DNA of 49,046 bases from Rhodocyclaceae bacterium (GTDB lineage Bacteria > Pseudomonadota > Gammaproteobacteria > Burkholderiales > Rhodocyclaceae), in assembly GCA_011391215.1 (NCBI GenBank), contig JAABQX010000009.1, forward strand, positions 1-49,046. Direction: 5' to 3'. A program made the position numbers and the translations under genes. Under the pieces are notes generated by a model. That model had not been told where the DNA came from. It ran no database searches and saw only the letters and a list, made by a program, of their open reading frames with translations. Below are positions 48,051 to 49,046 of this stretch, piece by piece (the first letter of the stretch is position 1; each line of letters opens with the position of its first letter).

Positions 48051-48120
48051 CGATCGTGACGGGCTGGGTTACCATGCCCAGCTTGATGTGGTTAGAAACC
48101 GAAAACAAGAGGGGAACAAC

Positions 48121-48702
48121 ATGACAAAAAGCACTCGCGCCGGAATCAATCGCGCACCGCGTAACGGAGCCGGTTTTACCTTGATCGAACTGGTGATCGT
48201 CATCACCATTCTGGGCATCCTCGCGGCTGTCGCGCTCCCGCGCTTCGTCGGCTTGCAGAGAGATGCGCGCATCGCCAAACTCAACGCCGCACGCGGCGCA
48301 GTCAATGCCGCCGCCGCAGTGGTCCATGCTGCAGTGCTTACCCGTGGCGGCGTCGCTGATGCGGCAGCCTGTCCGGCCGGTGGCGGTACGGCCAACAACG
48401 TCACCACGGTTTGCTCGGAGAACGGCCTTATCACCGTGCTGAACGGTTATCCTGAAGCGGTCGCCACTGCGGCAATTGGCGGTACAGCCGGCATCATCGC
48501 TGCCGCCGGACTGACGGGCGTCTTCAACCCCACCGTGGCGCAACTGACCGCAGAAGGCTATACCGTCACCGGTACGGCCACCGTGCAAACATTCCAGATT
48601 ACGGGCGCCGCCGCCCCGGCGACCTGCTCCTTCACTTATACTGAGCCCGTCGCAGCCGGTGCCGCCCCGGTGGTCAGTGCAGTCGTAGTGACCGGATGCT
48701 AG
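48121..48702 (+). CDS. Type IV prepilin-like protein (MSHA-type)
   Basis: Prepilin signature NGAG|FTLIELVIVITILGILAAVALPRFVGLQRDAR. Confidence 0.9.
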   Translation: MTKSTRAGINRAPRNGAGFTLIELVIVITILGILAAVALPRFVGLQRDARIAKLNAARGAVNAAAAVVHAAVLTRGGVADAAACPAGGGTANNVTTVCSENGLITVLNGYPEAVATAAIGGTAGIIAAAGLTGVFNPTVAQLTAEGYTVTGTATVQTFQITGAAAPATCSFTYTEPVAAGAAPVVSAVVVTGC

Positions 48703-48752
48703 GCTTGCTGCCTGCTCGAATCGAATTCAACAACCCTTTGGAGATATCACAA

Positions 48753-49046
48753 ATGAAGAAAACCAGCGCCGGCTTTACCCTGATCGAACTGATCGTCGTC
48801 ATCGTGATTCTTGGCATCTTGGCTGCGACAGCATTGCCGAAGTTTATCGATTTGACCGATGATGCAAATAAAGCTGCGGTTGCTGGTGTGGCTGGTGGAT
48901 TGAGTTCTGCAAGCGCAATCAACGTGGCAGGATGCGCAGTAGCCCCCACTAATGCAGCAAAATGTACGACCTTGTCTGCGGCTGCAGCAACATGTGCCAC
49001 TGTTGGCACATTGCTGACCCCGTCGCTTACGCTTGTGGCCAAGCCA
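48753..49046 (+). CDS. Second type IV prepilin (truncated by window edge)
   Basis: MKKTSAG|FTLIELIVVIVILGILAATALPKFIDLTDDA; open to window end. Confidence 0.88.
   Translation, partial: MKKTSAGFTLIELIVVIVILGILAATALPKFIDLTDDANKAAVAGVAGGLSSASAINVAGCAVAPTNAAKCTTLSAAAATCATVGTLLTPSLTLVAKP

Noticed and set aside
48063-48082. GCTGGG...CCCAGC hairpin before the first prepilin gene
   Set aside because: Short stem without T-run; not enough to call a terminator or regulatory element

Overview
This 49-kb, GC-rich window is densely packed with chromosomal housekeeping genes. Gene content and synteny point to a betaproteobacterium, probably Rhodocyclales-like (inference). In order it holds: the dnaE 3' end; a metG-acyP-HD-GYP-EAL gene run; apbC/mrp; dcd; an Arg/Lys/Orn decarboxylase; folA; a glycogen locus (glgA-pgi-glgP-GH57-glgC), a DUF2934 gene, glk and thyA; an M17 aminopeptidase, mog, yjgA/darP and pmbA; a two-SBP TRAP transporter locus with a c-type cytochrome; glyA-nrdR-ribD; an FKBP, moeB, ctpA, envC and gpmI; ArsR, rhodanese, grxC, secB and gpsA genes; trmL; and the start of an MSHA/type IV pilus cluster. 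No rRNA, tRNA, CRISPR array, transposase or prophage was recognised. The most striking signal is a dispersed ~24-bp repeat, GCCGTCCCGCCAGCGCCGACTTTT (reverse complement AAAAGTCGGCGCTGGCGGGACGGC). I found 11 copies in 49 kb, plus one degenerate candidate in pgi. The unit is a multiple of 3 and is open in all six frames. Eight copies lie inside coding sequences, usually read as the peptide K-V-G-A-G-G-T-A. They include loops of DHFR, RibD and the EnvC LytM domain, and termini of other proteins. The other copies sit directly after stop codons or fill intergenic gaps. One copy is a 48-nt long form carrying exactly 24 extra nt in its middle. This looks like a frame-tolerant interspersed element, analogous in behaviour to Rickettsia palindromic elements or DNA uptake sequences. 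I do not recognise a name for it, and I cannot exclude that it has been described.
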